In this document: positions 11,197-22,136 of the stretch, one piece after another
How positions within the stretch are numbered: position 1 is the stretch's first letter
Layout of the letters: each line of letters opens with the position of its first letter
Source of the DNA: Mauremys mutica
Taxonomy: Eukaryota; Chordata; Testudines; Geoemydidae
Reading direction: 5' to 3'
Length of the DNA: 64,000 nt
Assembly: GCF_020497125.1 (NCBI RefSeq)
Contig: NC_059075.1
Location: 35,686,003-35,750,002, forward strand
Translations under genes and position numbers: made by a program
The notes under the pieces: model-generated
Told to the model about the DNA's origin: nothing
The model's database searches: none
The model's input: only the letters and a program-made list of their open reading frames with translations

Positions 11197-11974
11197 CGGA
11201 CCAGCCTTTGGGGTGGGCCACCCGGGCAACCATCCGGGGCCCCATGGTCAAAGGGGGCACTGTGCAGCAGCGCAGATGTTCACACTGCCAGTGTAGAGAC
11301 AGAAACCGCTCACAACTGACAAAGGAGCGTCGTGTAAGGTGGGAGGGGTGCCCAGATTTCTCTGCGCTTCCTCCTGGCAGAGGAGCATGGTGGGCAGAGG
11401 GCGAGTGGTGATGCACAGATTCTGCTCACGCCCCCTCCACGCCTCCCAGGGGGCTCTGAGTGGGGGAAGCAAGAAGCAACACCAAGTGCTCTATGCATCC
11501 AGGTCACTTGCCCCACCTGTGCTGTGTTGTGAGGCAAGCATCAGGAGCTGCTGCTCCCTGCCTTCCCCTTACACAGCCTAGGTGAGGAAAGTGACCTGGA
11601 TGCAAGGAGCCCTGACATTGCTCCTCAACACCTCCACACACACACAGCCCCGTAGCGGTGCTAGGAGGAGCAGCATTCGGGAGGTGGTGGGGGGGAATAG
11701 CAATGCCAGCTGCTCCCTGCATCCAGGTCACTTTCCACATGTGGGCACAGGAGGGGAGTGCAGGGATTAGAAGCAAAGGGGGGAACAGTGCAGGGGTTTG
11801 TGGTGCAGGAGGTGGCCACTGGTTAGGGGCAAAGAAGGCACAGTGCAGGGGTTGGGGTGAAGGGGGGAACCTGGGGAGCACCTGGGGGCTGGGGGCAACG
11901 GGGAGCATCTCAGGGGCCAGGGGTTCCAAAATACAAATTCACTCAGGGCACCATTTTCCCTGAGGCTGGCTCTG
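11197..11974. mobile_element. Candidate GC-rich nonautonomous DNA element
   Basis: A sharply GC-rich island in AT-rich DNA. The ends CGGACCAGCCTTTGGGG and (minus strand) CAGAGCCAGCCTCAGGG look like degenerate inverted termini, and the flanks AAAAGTGT and AAAAGGAG agree at six of eight positions, consistent with an eroded hAT target duplication. Inside, the block GCATCCAGGTCACT occurs at about 11499 and 11718 in one orientation and at 11594 in the other. The ORFs here (up to 141 residues) overlap on both strands and have no domain. Confidence 0.5.
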
Positions 11975-11982
11975 AAAAGGAG

Positions 11983-13870
11983 AATGCAAGCCACATCTAT
12001 GTTGAGATTTTTCATTGTCTGCAATCATGTACTGACTTCCCTTTGTTAAAGCAAATGACATTCAAATAGTAATTAAAAAGATCTTTCCTAATTCCATGTA
12101 CATCCTTGAAAATTGTTTTCAGCTAAGCAACTTAATTGTCTTATTTGGTCTGTACTCTGCGCTGCCGCTAAAAAAATCCTCCGTCATCCTCATTACAAAT
12201 TTTCCTACTGTTGTTCATTATTACCAAATGTTTTCCTTCTCCACCACCATTCATTATATAGTTATTGTGTATCTTATGATTTAATTTTAATTGCCTCCCT
12301 TAATTTGTACAGTATTGCATTTCTTTATGGAAACAACATAATATATACTCTGTGTTTCTACTCAACAGGTTTTCCTAGCTCAGCTTTTTAATGTTGTGTT
12401 TGTTAACGTATTCTAATCATTTTCTCACGTTTTGGTTCGCAGTCATATTTATTCCCCTGATTGAGGTCTCTACATAGCTCAGTGAGGACCCAATCCCGCT
12501 CACTCAGGGTGGTGATTTCACTTGGAGTTGAAAGTGCTCAACACCTTGCAGGATTGTCTTCATTAAAGCCTGATGCAGCTTCTATTTAAACCAATGTGAG
12601 TCTTTCCAGTGCCTTGAATGGGAGTTGGATCTAGCCTAATAAATAAAATAAAATAATAATGATGATAATTATTATTATTAATTTTTATTATTAATCATTA
12701 TCATCACACATCATATTAATATCCTTCAAACTTCTATAGTAGGTTCCATCTGGGAATCTTAAACTGATTTATAAACATTTGTGATTTAGGCCTCAAAATA
12801 CCCCCTCAATTAGATAAGTCGTCTTATACCTTTTCTACTAATGGGGAATATGATCAATGAAGATCTTAAGGGCATAATCTGGAAAGGTTCTGAGCACCCT
12901 CAATTCCTTCAGATCACTCAGCACTATATAAGATGAAGCCTTAAAGACCCAATCTTTCTCCCACTGAAGACAATGGCAGAATCCCGCTCAACTTCAGTGG
13001 ATGTGAAACCAAACCTTAAATCTGTGAGACATCCGACAACAGTACATATATCTCCTGGCACATAATCTTGTTCTTTGACCACTAGACCGCAATTCCATTC
13101 TCTGGGCTACTTATGCTCAGGCTAAGTAAATATTAATAATTGTCTTTGTATATACATTACTACTGAATTTGGAGTTAATCTGAAAATTCCTGAAGTATCT
13201 CTGCTGTGTCATAGTATCACTCAGCAGTACCATATAAAGTTTTTTTCCCCCCCCAGGCTGTATCATGCATATATAGATTAAATTGTGGGATTGATGTTTT
13301 ATGAAAATGCAAAGCTTTACAGAGACCGACAGTTATAGATACTCTGAAGTGTTGTAAAAGAGCAGACCAACCAAATAGGACTAGGAACCGGAGAGATCTA
13401 GCAGGTCACTATGTGGTTAGAAGGGAACTAGCCTGAAATCTTAATGAACCAATTTCCCTCCCCCCCCAATTTAGAGATTCCTAAGAGTGGCAGTTGGTAT
13501 GAGGGTTTCCACTGAATGCTCAGAAAAGCCAAATTCAGCAAAGTTCATAGTTATTGATTTTGTTCTAATAGCTCTGTGTTTCAAAAGACTGAGTCTCCAG
13601 GGAACAGATAATGAGGCTGATCCATTGTTCACAATAAACTAATTATTTATGTGGGCTGTCCTCACTGCCCCCCACACTAATTTTTTATTGACCAAATCCA
13701 TGCGTGAAATGACCACTATGCACATCCTTGTTTGGGGGAATTGTTTGAAAATTAGGCTGGCCTTCTTATTCATCAGACCCCAATCTATCATAAGAGCAGA
13801 TGTTCAGTCTGTGAGTTGCCTCCCTCATTAGTCTTAGTGCCTGAAACAGGGATCAATCTTCATGCACATT
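11983..13870. other. Gene-free AT-rich stretch
   Basis: No coding region. 12640-12706 is AT-rich simple sequence (ATT/AAT triplets). 12960-13005 has an inverted pair ACTGAAG..ACTTCAGTGG of the palindromic family. A C-run lies near 13247. Confidence 0.45.
12640..12706. repeat. AT-rich simple repeat (AAT/ATT)
   Basis: Interleaved ATT and AAT triplets, imperfect. Confidence 0.75.
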
Positions 13871-13875
13871 CTATA

Positions 13876-14105
13876 GGGAGGCAGCACTATCCAGTGGTTA
13901 TGGCAGGAGAGTGGGAGTCAGTAAATCTAAGTTCTATTCCAAGCTCATCCACTGATTTGCTACAGGGGTTGTCAGTAATAAGGAACATTTGCTGACATTT
14001 GCCTGAGATACCACAGTGATTTTCTCAGAGATGTAATTATTAAGATTATGTATCCCATTGTGTAGATGTAGAAACTGAAGCTCAGCGAGGTTATATAACA
14101 TATAT
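13876..14105. mobile_element. MIR-like ancient SINE relics
   Basis: 13876-13960 reads like the tRNA-derived head and core of a MIR/CORE-SINE (CCAGTGGTTATGGCAGG, GGGAGTCAG, TTCTATTCC). 14045-14095 reads as the reverse of the tail of such an element (CCATTGTGTAGATG, GAAACTGAAGCTCAGCGAGG). Both are strongly diverged; the middle is unrecognisable. Confidence 0.45.
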
Positions 14106-15303
14106 GAGGTTTGCAAATGGAACTTCGCTATCTGAAATAAAACATTTCCTGTCCTGTGTGGAGCAAGAAGGGCATGGAACTCATCAACATCATCCGCCAC
14201 TCCCTGCAGCACCGGGGATATACTCTGTGATTCTGAAGTCACAGAAGTCTAAGGGGTTGAGGCCGCGAACAGTCAGAGCCAGAGCAAAGGGTCACTCTCT
14301 ATGGCATATCTTATTTCAGGCTCACAGGTATTTTCTAGTGTAAGGTAGTGCAAAATGTCAGTTATGTTGTACCCATTCTATACACTGAACTGCCCTCTCC
14401 ACAGGAAGTGATTAGGGCTGCTGGCACGGAGTCCCTGGCAGAACAGCAGTCAGAGATGCTGAGTCAATGGGAGTGAAGAGAGGTTCTCTGAGAGTACAGA
14501 GCCAGCAAATGACCCAGTCCTTCTTTGCTGTAAAAGACTTGCAAATCTTTCCTTTGGGTTACAGCACAGCTATTGGCTTGGAAGGCCACATCCTCAGCTT
14601 CCTCCATTGGAAAGGGAATAGCCCTTTCCACACAAAAAGAAGCTGTAAGGCACCTTTGGACTGTCCCATGTTTTTTTCCCTCTAGAAGGGATTTTTGACA
14701 CAACCTGCTTCCATCCCCTTCCCCACATTCCCTAGCACACTTCTGATTGCACAAAGAAAGCAAGAAACAACGTTTACCACCTTTCAAACCAGTATATCAT
14801 CAAAGCTAAAGGAAGGTCCTTCCTTACTGGACAAAGAGCTGGCCAAGCTAATTTGAAGCACCCTCATCAATGAAGAACAGAGCCTTCAGACCACCATCAA
14901 ATCTGGTCAGAGGGCAGTTGTAAGTGATGCATGACATTGTGTGTCTTTGGCCACATGTGCATGTGGGATCCTTTTGTTGGCCTCAGATGTGAAGACTGGC
15001 TGCACATTGACTATGGCCCATTTGAAATCTGTTTACAAAGGCCCATGTGCATGGCAAATCAAAGCTGGGTACATGCATGGTTGGGTCAGTTATAAGAGAC
15101 TGGTTTCTCATGTCAGCTGCAAACCATACTTCATGCCACATCGACAGCACAGAGAAATCTGAGCAAGTAAGGTGTCCCCACAATGGGTGCCTCAAAGACA
15201 AGCACACTCTTGTGTGGTCGAAGAAGTCTGAGTATAGTGGTGAAAGGGTCAGGTTTGTCCTGATCTTTTCAACCATTCTGGCTGTAGATTCCTCAAGGAT
15301 GCA
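14106..15303. other. Gene-free stretch
   Basis: Several overlapping ORFs of about 70-107 residues occur on both strands, none with a recognisable domain. No repeat ends identified. Confidence 0.4.
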
Positions 15304-15886
15304 TGGGGTTTAGAGAGGGTCCTAGGGGTTTAGAGAGGGTCCCATATGAGGAAAGATTAAAGAGGTTAGCACTCTTCAGTTTGGAAAAGAGAAGACTAAG
15401 GGGGGACATGATAGAGGTATATAAAATCATGAGTGATGTTGAGAAAGTGGATAAGGAGAAGTTATTTACTTATTCCCATAATACGAGAACTAGGGGTCAC
15501 CAAATGAAATTAATAGGCAGCAGGTTTAAAACAAATAAAAGGAAGTTCTTCTTCACGCAGCGCACAGTCAACTTGTGGAACTCCTTACCTGAGGAGGTTG
15601 TGAAGGCTAGGACTATAACAATGTTTAAAAGGGGACTGGATAAATTCATGGTGGCTAAGTCCATAAATGGCTATTAGCCAGGATGGGTAAGAATGGTGTC
15701 CCTAGCCTCTGTTTGTCAGATGGTGGAGATGGATGGCAGGAGAGAGATCACTTGATCATTGCCTGTTAGGTTCACTCCCTCAGGGGCACCTAGCATTGGC
15801 CACTGTCGGTAGACAGATACTGGGCTAGATGGACCTTTGGTCTGACCCGGTACGGCCTTTCTTATGTTCTTATGTTATGTAGGAAT
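15303..15886 (+). mobile_element. CR1 LINE 3' end with ORF2 C-terminus
   Basis: An open frame (15303-15677, 124 codons) encodes the C-terminal domain of CR1 ORF2. It shows [32 protein letters not shown], and the block from [19 protein letters not shown] to the final [10 protein letters not shown]. The 3' UTR follows and the element ends with the CR1 terminal repeat TTATGTTCTTATGTT (about 15869-15884). It lacks the reverse transcriptase core, so it is a 5'-truncated dead copy. Because this frame is intact it is younger than the other CR1 copies here. A 20-base direct duplication (15304-15343) marks the 5' junction. Confidence 0.92.
15304..15343 (+). repeat. Short tandem duplication at the CR1 5' junction
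   Basis: The block GGGGTTTAGAGAGGGTCC occurs twice in a row at about 15305 and 15325. It probably arose by slippage or at the truncation junction. Confidence 0.8.
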
Positions 15887-17250
15887 GATGATGCTTGACA
15901 GGGGGAGCCAAGGGACAGCTGTGGGTCCAATCATCCCAGTTACGATATGCATGGTTGAGTGTAGTTCTATATCAACCAACCTGATGTGAGACAAATAGAG
16001 CCAGACCAGACCAAAGTATTCTGCTGCAGAGTAACAAAGGGCCAGTGCGAATGATCTGAATGTTTCCTCCCCATGAAGTGCAGGCTAATTTGTTTTGAAG
16101 GTGATATGTGTCCTCACCTTAACCACTTAAGGAAAACTGTGGTTAAGATATGTGAGAGATCTATCTAAGGTTACTCCGAGATAGACTGGATCGGATTCAT
16201 GTTTCAAGTGATGTCCATTGAGAAATTGGTTAAAAGAAGGCTATCTTTGCAGAATCAACTGAGAATCTCTCTATCCATATTGAGGTAGATTCAATGAGTG
16301 AGATTTTAAAAACCCCATTGAGATTACCCCATTTGCTTGGCGTTTCTTTGTCAGTGACTGGCAAAGCTGTGGTGTAATTATTTACATTCTCCTATTTTCT
16401 AGGTATTTATATATTTGCCTTAGGAAAGACTGTGTTATCTTAAATGAATATGACAAATGAGCTGAGTAGTTGAACAGATGGGTTGAGAGTCTAACAGATG
16501 GTCCTACATTTTCATAGGTGAGGTGATCCATATCCATTTCCCCACATTACAGGAATGCCAGCAAGGAGAAAGAAGAAAGAGCAAGAAGAGACCAAAAAAC
16601 AATATTATAAAATATTACTAACACCCTGCGATGGGTTAAAGAGCTTCAATTAGTCATTCAAAGGGAAATGTATTTGACAGCCCATGCTATGACATACTAC
16701 AAGTACTATCTAAGGGAGAATTGGGCTAAATCATAGTTAAAATTGAAAGGGATCATGGTTTAATTTAAGATCTGGCTACACCCAGGCATCATTTGTCACA
16801 TCAAGTTAAAAGAATATAGGAGTAGCTGCTAACCAGATTAGTTTTTTAATATTCATTATATTTTTTGAAAAAGGCAGAGCCAGGAGTCTGAAGGCATCCT
16901 CTGATCAGGTCTCCAGATAGTGCTAAGAGTGCTACTGACCAGGAAGCGGACTGTGCTCCCAACAGTCATGAGAAGGAAGTGTGTGCAAAAGAGGGGATAA
17001 TCCTAACAATAAGTGCCACTCTCTGGTTAGAAGTCAGAAAGAGCTTGATGGGGCATGCAGGTGCCATGTTCAGTTCTAAGGCCTTTAAGAAAAGGCCTCA
17101 TAAGAAAACACTTTGCCTCCCCCCAGAAGGTCATTAACATTGCCATCCTAGATTCTATCTATCTCTCTGTCTGGAAGTTTCTCCTGATATGTAGGCTAAA
17201 TTTCCTTCTTCTTTATCCCCTTACTCCAAGAAGCCAACCTTTGTACAATC
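15887..17250. other. Gene-free stretch
   Basis: No gene and no recognisable transposon boundary. AT-rich and unique-looking. Confidence 0.4.
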
Positions 17251-17258
17251 CTATATAT

Positions 17259-17471
17259 CAGGGATCGGCAACCTTTGGCATGTGGCTGCAGGAAGTGGCG
17301 CAGGCTGAGGGATGTGCTGGCTGCTGCTTCCCGCAGCCCTCATTGGCCTGGAACGGCGAACCATGGTCAGTGGGAGCTGCGATCAGTCAAACCTGAGGAT
17401 GCAGCAGGTAAACAAACTGGCCTGGCCTGCCAGAGGGCTTATCCTGGCCTGCCAAAAGTTGCTGATTCCTG
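17259..17471. mobile_element. Palindromic hAT MITE (CAGGGRTCGGCAACC family)
   Basis: Begins CAGGGATCGGCAACC and ends GTTGCTGATTCCTG, its inverted partner. Flanked by an exact 8-bp duplication CTATATAT (17251-17258 and 17472-17479). The interior is GC-rich and nearly palindromic (CAGGAAGTGGCG..CGCAGCCC..GGCCTGGAACGGCGAACC), with no coding capacity. Same family as 21690, 24272 and 53472. Confidence 0.93.
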
Positions 17472-17479
17472 CTATATAT

Positions 17480-20400
17480 AATCTCTCTCCCCATTCTTGA
17501 TGTTTATGTAACCCACATACCTCCTAGGTGTGCTGTTCTTTCCCATCTAGTGGCACCAAGGGTGGACTGGGAGAGAGAGAGTCCCCAGGTTTGATCCTGA
17601 CTGACAGGGGTCTGTCAGTGTTACATTTACATCTTTGAATTATTTGTAAAATGTTATGTCCTCTGTTAGCTGATGCATAGCCAGTCTACACTTATTTAAC
17701 TCTTTTAATCTTTCCTTATAAATCAATCTCTCCAGCACCATAATAATGTTTGCTGCTCTGCACTGAACTCCCTCCAGTTTGTCCATCTTTCCAGTAATGT
17801 GGTGGTCAGAAGTAAAGACTCTTCTCCCGTGTATTTTTCAGTGTGGCGAAAATCTATGCATCTTTATCTGTTGCAACAAATTATTCATGTTTACATAACT
17901 CAGGGGGAAATTCCCATCTCCATTCTATAGCCTAACAAGCTCCAGTTCTGTATTTCCAGGCCTTGAAAATGATTACATGACTGAACGCTTTAATAAGCTT
18001 TTGCCATATTAGCAAATATATGATGATTACATAATCTAGAACAAAATAAATCCCTACCCAAATGCTATTAAGGATAATCTGTGGCACTTTGTATAAAGAC
18101 CTTCATAAATATTATTCATTTGGAGCAAGCCTTGCAAATTCCAAAACGAATTCTCTTATTACTTATCTGAGAGCCAGAAGACACTTCAAGGTCCTGGAAT
18201 GGCCAAACCTGCATTAAGCACTTAAGCCAAGTGATCAGAAGAAATTAAGATATATCCAGTTTAAACATTTGACGTTTACATTAAAGCCCGGCAGACATTT
18301 CTTCATGGAATGTAAACACTGGGGAAATTTTCAATTTGAATTGTCTTCATCCAAATATAAAACTGTTCCCCCTCCCACATGATCCTCACAATCCACATGT
18401 GCGTAGCTTCACAAACACTTCACACCCCACTAAGGTGAAGTGAGGTGATTTGAGCTGCAGAGGGCTCTGTGGGAGCCCCTAGTTAAGAGACTCAGTCTTT
18501 GGGCCTCATGAAAGACAATCTCAGCTTTCACTTAAAGTTGTGGGGAGGGAGGAGGGAGTAAATTTCTAGCCCTTTCCTTTGCAGGGAGAGCCTTGGAAAT
18601 GTAAACTAATGGGAGCTAATATAAACCAATGTAAACCAAGCAAGCAACAAGCAGCTGGGCTTCACTTCAACAGCAGGAAGCTGTGGGGAACCTATAGTCT
18701 CCCCTAGCCCATTACACATATACACTTTCAATGAAAAATGAGTAAGTTATGTTTAAGAATCATCTTGCTGAGACTCCTCAATATCCAGGCAGACCCCCAT
18801 GAACAGCTGTGGGATTGCGATAGATGAAAATCGGTTATGTTTGAGGGGACAGCAAAAACATTGTTTCACAGGCTCACCCTAGAGAATGCTAAGGCCAACT
18901 CTTCCATTGCCACAAAAAATTCTTTTTTTCCAACTGTAGCTGATGAGAAGGCTAACCCCCCTCCTGTTGGAATCAGAATTATCCATGGTCATTCACACAT
19001 TTGTGACCTTCAGGATTGATTGCTATAGCACTCTGATCTCTTACAAAGATAGTGGGGTTTTATGTGTGTGGGGTTTTTTTATAAGGATAGAAGTGGGGGG
19101 AGTGTTTTGTCTAGGGATTCCGAGCTTTATCTCTAACACTGGTAGAAAAAATGACAGGGAGCCCTTTGTTAAACACTACTCAGGTGCCAGTCATGTCACT
19201 TAACACTCCTCTGGAAGTAGTTCAGTTACTATGGTGCTTAGGGCCATATCAGAACCTGAATACGATGGACTGTAACACACTTACCACCTGTGACCTTTTG
19301 TCATTAAGTGTAAATAATTTTCCCTTTAGTAAACTGAATGAAAATGACTTCTGTAAAAAATTGTCAGGCTTGATAGTTAATTGTTCACAAATATTCATAC
19401 TTAAGTGTCAAAGTGGCAGAAGCAGATTTAGTGCAACTGTGTCCATGGAGTCTATTGAAAGGAATTGTCCCTTTCAAAGAAAACTGACAAAGCCACTCAC
19501 AGCCATGACTGTAGCTATGAGGCTGTAATAACTCCCACTGGTACTTCAGGTGCAGTAAGCAATGCAGTGTATGGTGGACAATGTAAGTTGCAGTAGGCAA
19601 TGGATCAGCTGCTCCACTTCCATTTCTCTCCCCATGCTTAAAACTTATCCTGTCTCCAGATTTAGTTTTGTAAGGATGTCTAGGGAGCCCTCATAGAAAT
19701 GGGCTTCCCAAACATTGTCTTATCCCCTACACAGAACTGCACCCATTATCCTGCATGTGAGGTCTTATGAGACTGCAGAAGAGGGAGGGGGAAGACAGGA
19801 TTGGCCACTTTGGAAGTATAAATTCTCCATCATCTCCATTCCATTGGGAGAAAGGAGGACTTTCCTTAGGAAAGAACCCCGTCCCTCCCTTCAAACCTTT
19901 ATGAAGTCCAAAAAACAACTGATAGTCTTATGAGTAAAAAGCAGAGGGGAGTGGGGTGGGGAGGAACCTTAAACACTACTCAGTAAATTTAACAAGGCAT
20001 TGAAAGCCATTTTCCAAGGCCTTGAATACACCATCAAAACAAACACAAAAGGGGAACTCAAAGGAGCCAAGTCAGTTAAATACTGAATCACAGTCACTAA
20101 AAGGATGATATTTTTCTTGACGCTTTCACAGATTATCTGCACTGTGATAATGATAGTGTGTTTGGATCTGAATTGTTACATCCCTTGATCTTTGAACTAA
20201 TCCACTAACTTGCATTCAGTTCTCATAAAAGACGGAGCTCTGTGTGTGCTTTTTGTTAGACACTGACATTCTCTCCACAGAGGCTTCAAATAACTTGGGA
20301 CAAATCCTGAGCCCTATCTTTTCTACAAATGTATCAGGTTGGAGGATCCTTGCAATGTTGATTTCCTCCCATCCTCTGTGAAAAGAAATAAGCCACCTGT

Positions 20401-21475
20401 CTCTGTAGCACTGTCTTCCCTGGCCAAAGTACCTGGGACTTGGTTCCACAATAAGGAAGCGGGCTGAGGAAAAGGATCCTCTGCCTTCTAAAGTCGAGGG
20501 GAATTCAGTGCACAGTTCATGCATCTTGAGAAAGTAACTAGCTCAGGATTCTCTAATACTGGCTTCAGGGGAGCTGAACTGCTTGGGAACAGGAAGGGAG
20601 TACAGGCCACCCCAGAGCCACCACAAAGGCATAAGACGTTTACAAAGAGAGCCTTGCTTCCTGCAGATCTTCAGTATCCACTTGACTTTGGGTCACAATC
20701 CATACATGTTTGATATGGGGAGAAGGCAGAGTAAATTCCACTCCCCAGGGAAACTCCATGAGAATTCCTCTTTAATCCCTCTCCTAGGGCTATTTTCACA
20801 GGAGATATAATGAATCCTCTTAAGAGGTGCTGAGAGTCTCTTGAATAACTGCTACTCCCACTAAAGCCAATTGGCTAAATCCTGTAAGGTGCCAACCTTG
20901 TTAGGAGTTGACAGAACTGAGCACTTCAAAGGTGGGCCCATACACCGTACAATATGTATTAAAACAAGAAATTCCCAGTTTGTCTCGTGCTACAGAAAAT
21001 AGAGTGATGAAATAATAAATTGCTCTTGTACTGATAAAACTTAGCATTACTATAGAAGACCGATGAAGGGAAGTCAGCTTCCCTTTGAGACCCATGGAGC
21101 TGATACTTAAATAGCTTAGGCCAATTCTTGCTCACCTCACTCTTGCAAATGGTCTCACCAGGGTCAATAGGACTAGCTATGTGGGTAAGGAAAGTAGAAT
21201 TCAGCCTCCTTCCTTGTGTGCTTGGTACTGTGTTTGGATACACATAACCATGATTTGCTTCTTTCAATGTTTCAGTGGGCTTTTAGCCTGCAGGGAAGGA
21301 AAGAAGGAATAGCTACAAGTTACGTTATTTTGACACCAATGAGAAAAAAGGTTTCAGAACACCTGAAAAGGGATAAAATGTCAGGGCAAAATTCTTGCAT
21401 TGTAAAACAAGACACATTTCCTACCCTGAGCTGTTAATAATACCTTAAAATATTAGAGCAGAAACTTAGGGCATG
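17480..21475. other. Gene-free stretch of about 4 kb
   Basis: AT-rich DNA with only chance ORFs, the largest 125 codons at 19151 with no domain. No MITE or LINE termini seen. 20830-20930 carries eroded motifs of the palindromic CATTGACTTCAATGG family. This is the largest region without a clear transposon and could be host intron or intergenic DNA. Confidence 0.45.
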
Positions 21476-21478
21476 CCT

Positions 21479-22133
21479 ACCTAGCTATAAAAACAAACAA
21501 ACAAAAAAAGCCAAACATGCCATTGAGTCTCAGAACCCAGGTCAGTTGATTTGGGCTCCCCGGGCTCAGGCTGCAGGGTTACAAATAGCAGTCTAGACTC
21601 TGGATTCTGTCTAGAGCCTGGACTCTGAGACTCTCCCCCCTGGCTGGGTCTCAGTGCCCAGGATCCAGCCCGGGCCCAAATGTCTACATCAAGTATCGGC
21701 AACATTTGGCATGTGACCCATCAGGGAAATCTGCTAGTGGTCCGGGATGGTTTGTTTACCTGTAGTGTCCGCAGGTTCGGCCGACCGCAGCTCCTACTGG
21801 CCGCGGTTTTCCATTCCAGGCCAATGGGGGCTGCAAGAAGCAGTGGCCAGCAAATTTCTCGTCCCGCGCCACTTCTCACAGACCCCATTGGCCTGGGACA
21901 GCAAACGGGGGCTGTGGGAGCTGCGATCAGCTAAACCTGCGGACGCTGCAGGTAAACAAACTGTCCTGGCCTGCCAGCGGATTTCCCTGATGGGCTGCAT
22001 GCCAAAGATTGCTGATCCCTGGTCTACATTGTACTTTTACAGCCCCACAGCCTGAGCCCCATGAGCCCAAGTCAGCTGACCCAGGCCAGCGACCGTCATG
22101 CTGTGGGTCTTTTATTGCAGTGTAGATATACCC
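21479..22133. mobile_element. PIF/Harbinger-type MITE interrupted by a hAT MITE
   Basis: Left end GGGCATGCCTACC after TTA (21476-21478); right end TGTAGATATACCC before TAA (22134-22136), giving a TTA/TAA-type 3-bp target site. The interior has GACCCAGGTCAG-like and CCATGAGCCCAAGTCAGC blocks shared with 6098-6381. At 21690-22021 a hAT MITE splits it, leaving exact copies of GTCTACAT on both sides. Confidence 0.82.
21690..22021. mobile_element. Palindromic hAT MITE nested in a Harbinger MITE
   Basis: Starts CAAGTATCGGCAACAT and ends GATTGCTGATCCCTG. Exact 8-bp duplication GTCTACAT at 21682-21689 and 22022-22029. Same family as 17259 and longer (332 bp), with the paired blocks CCGCAGGTTCGGCC and AACCTGCGGACGC facing each other. 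Noncoding; several mirrored ORFs arise from the palindrome. Confidence 0.93.
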
Positions 22134-22136
22134 TAA

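Noticed and set aside
11504..11929. Minus-strand ORF of 141 codons
   Set aside because: Lies in a GC-rich transposon-like block with ORFs in many frames; no recognisable domain.
19151..19528. 125-codon ORF as a host exon
   Set aside because: No recognisable domain or codon pattern, and ORFs of this length are expected by chance in 64 kb.
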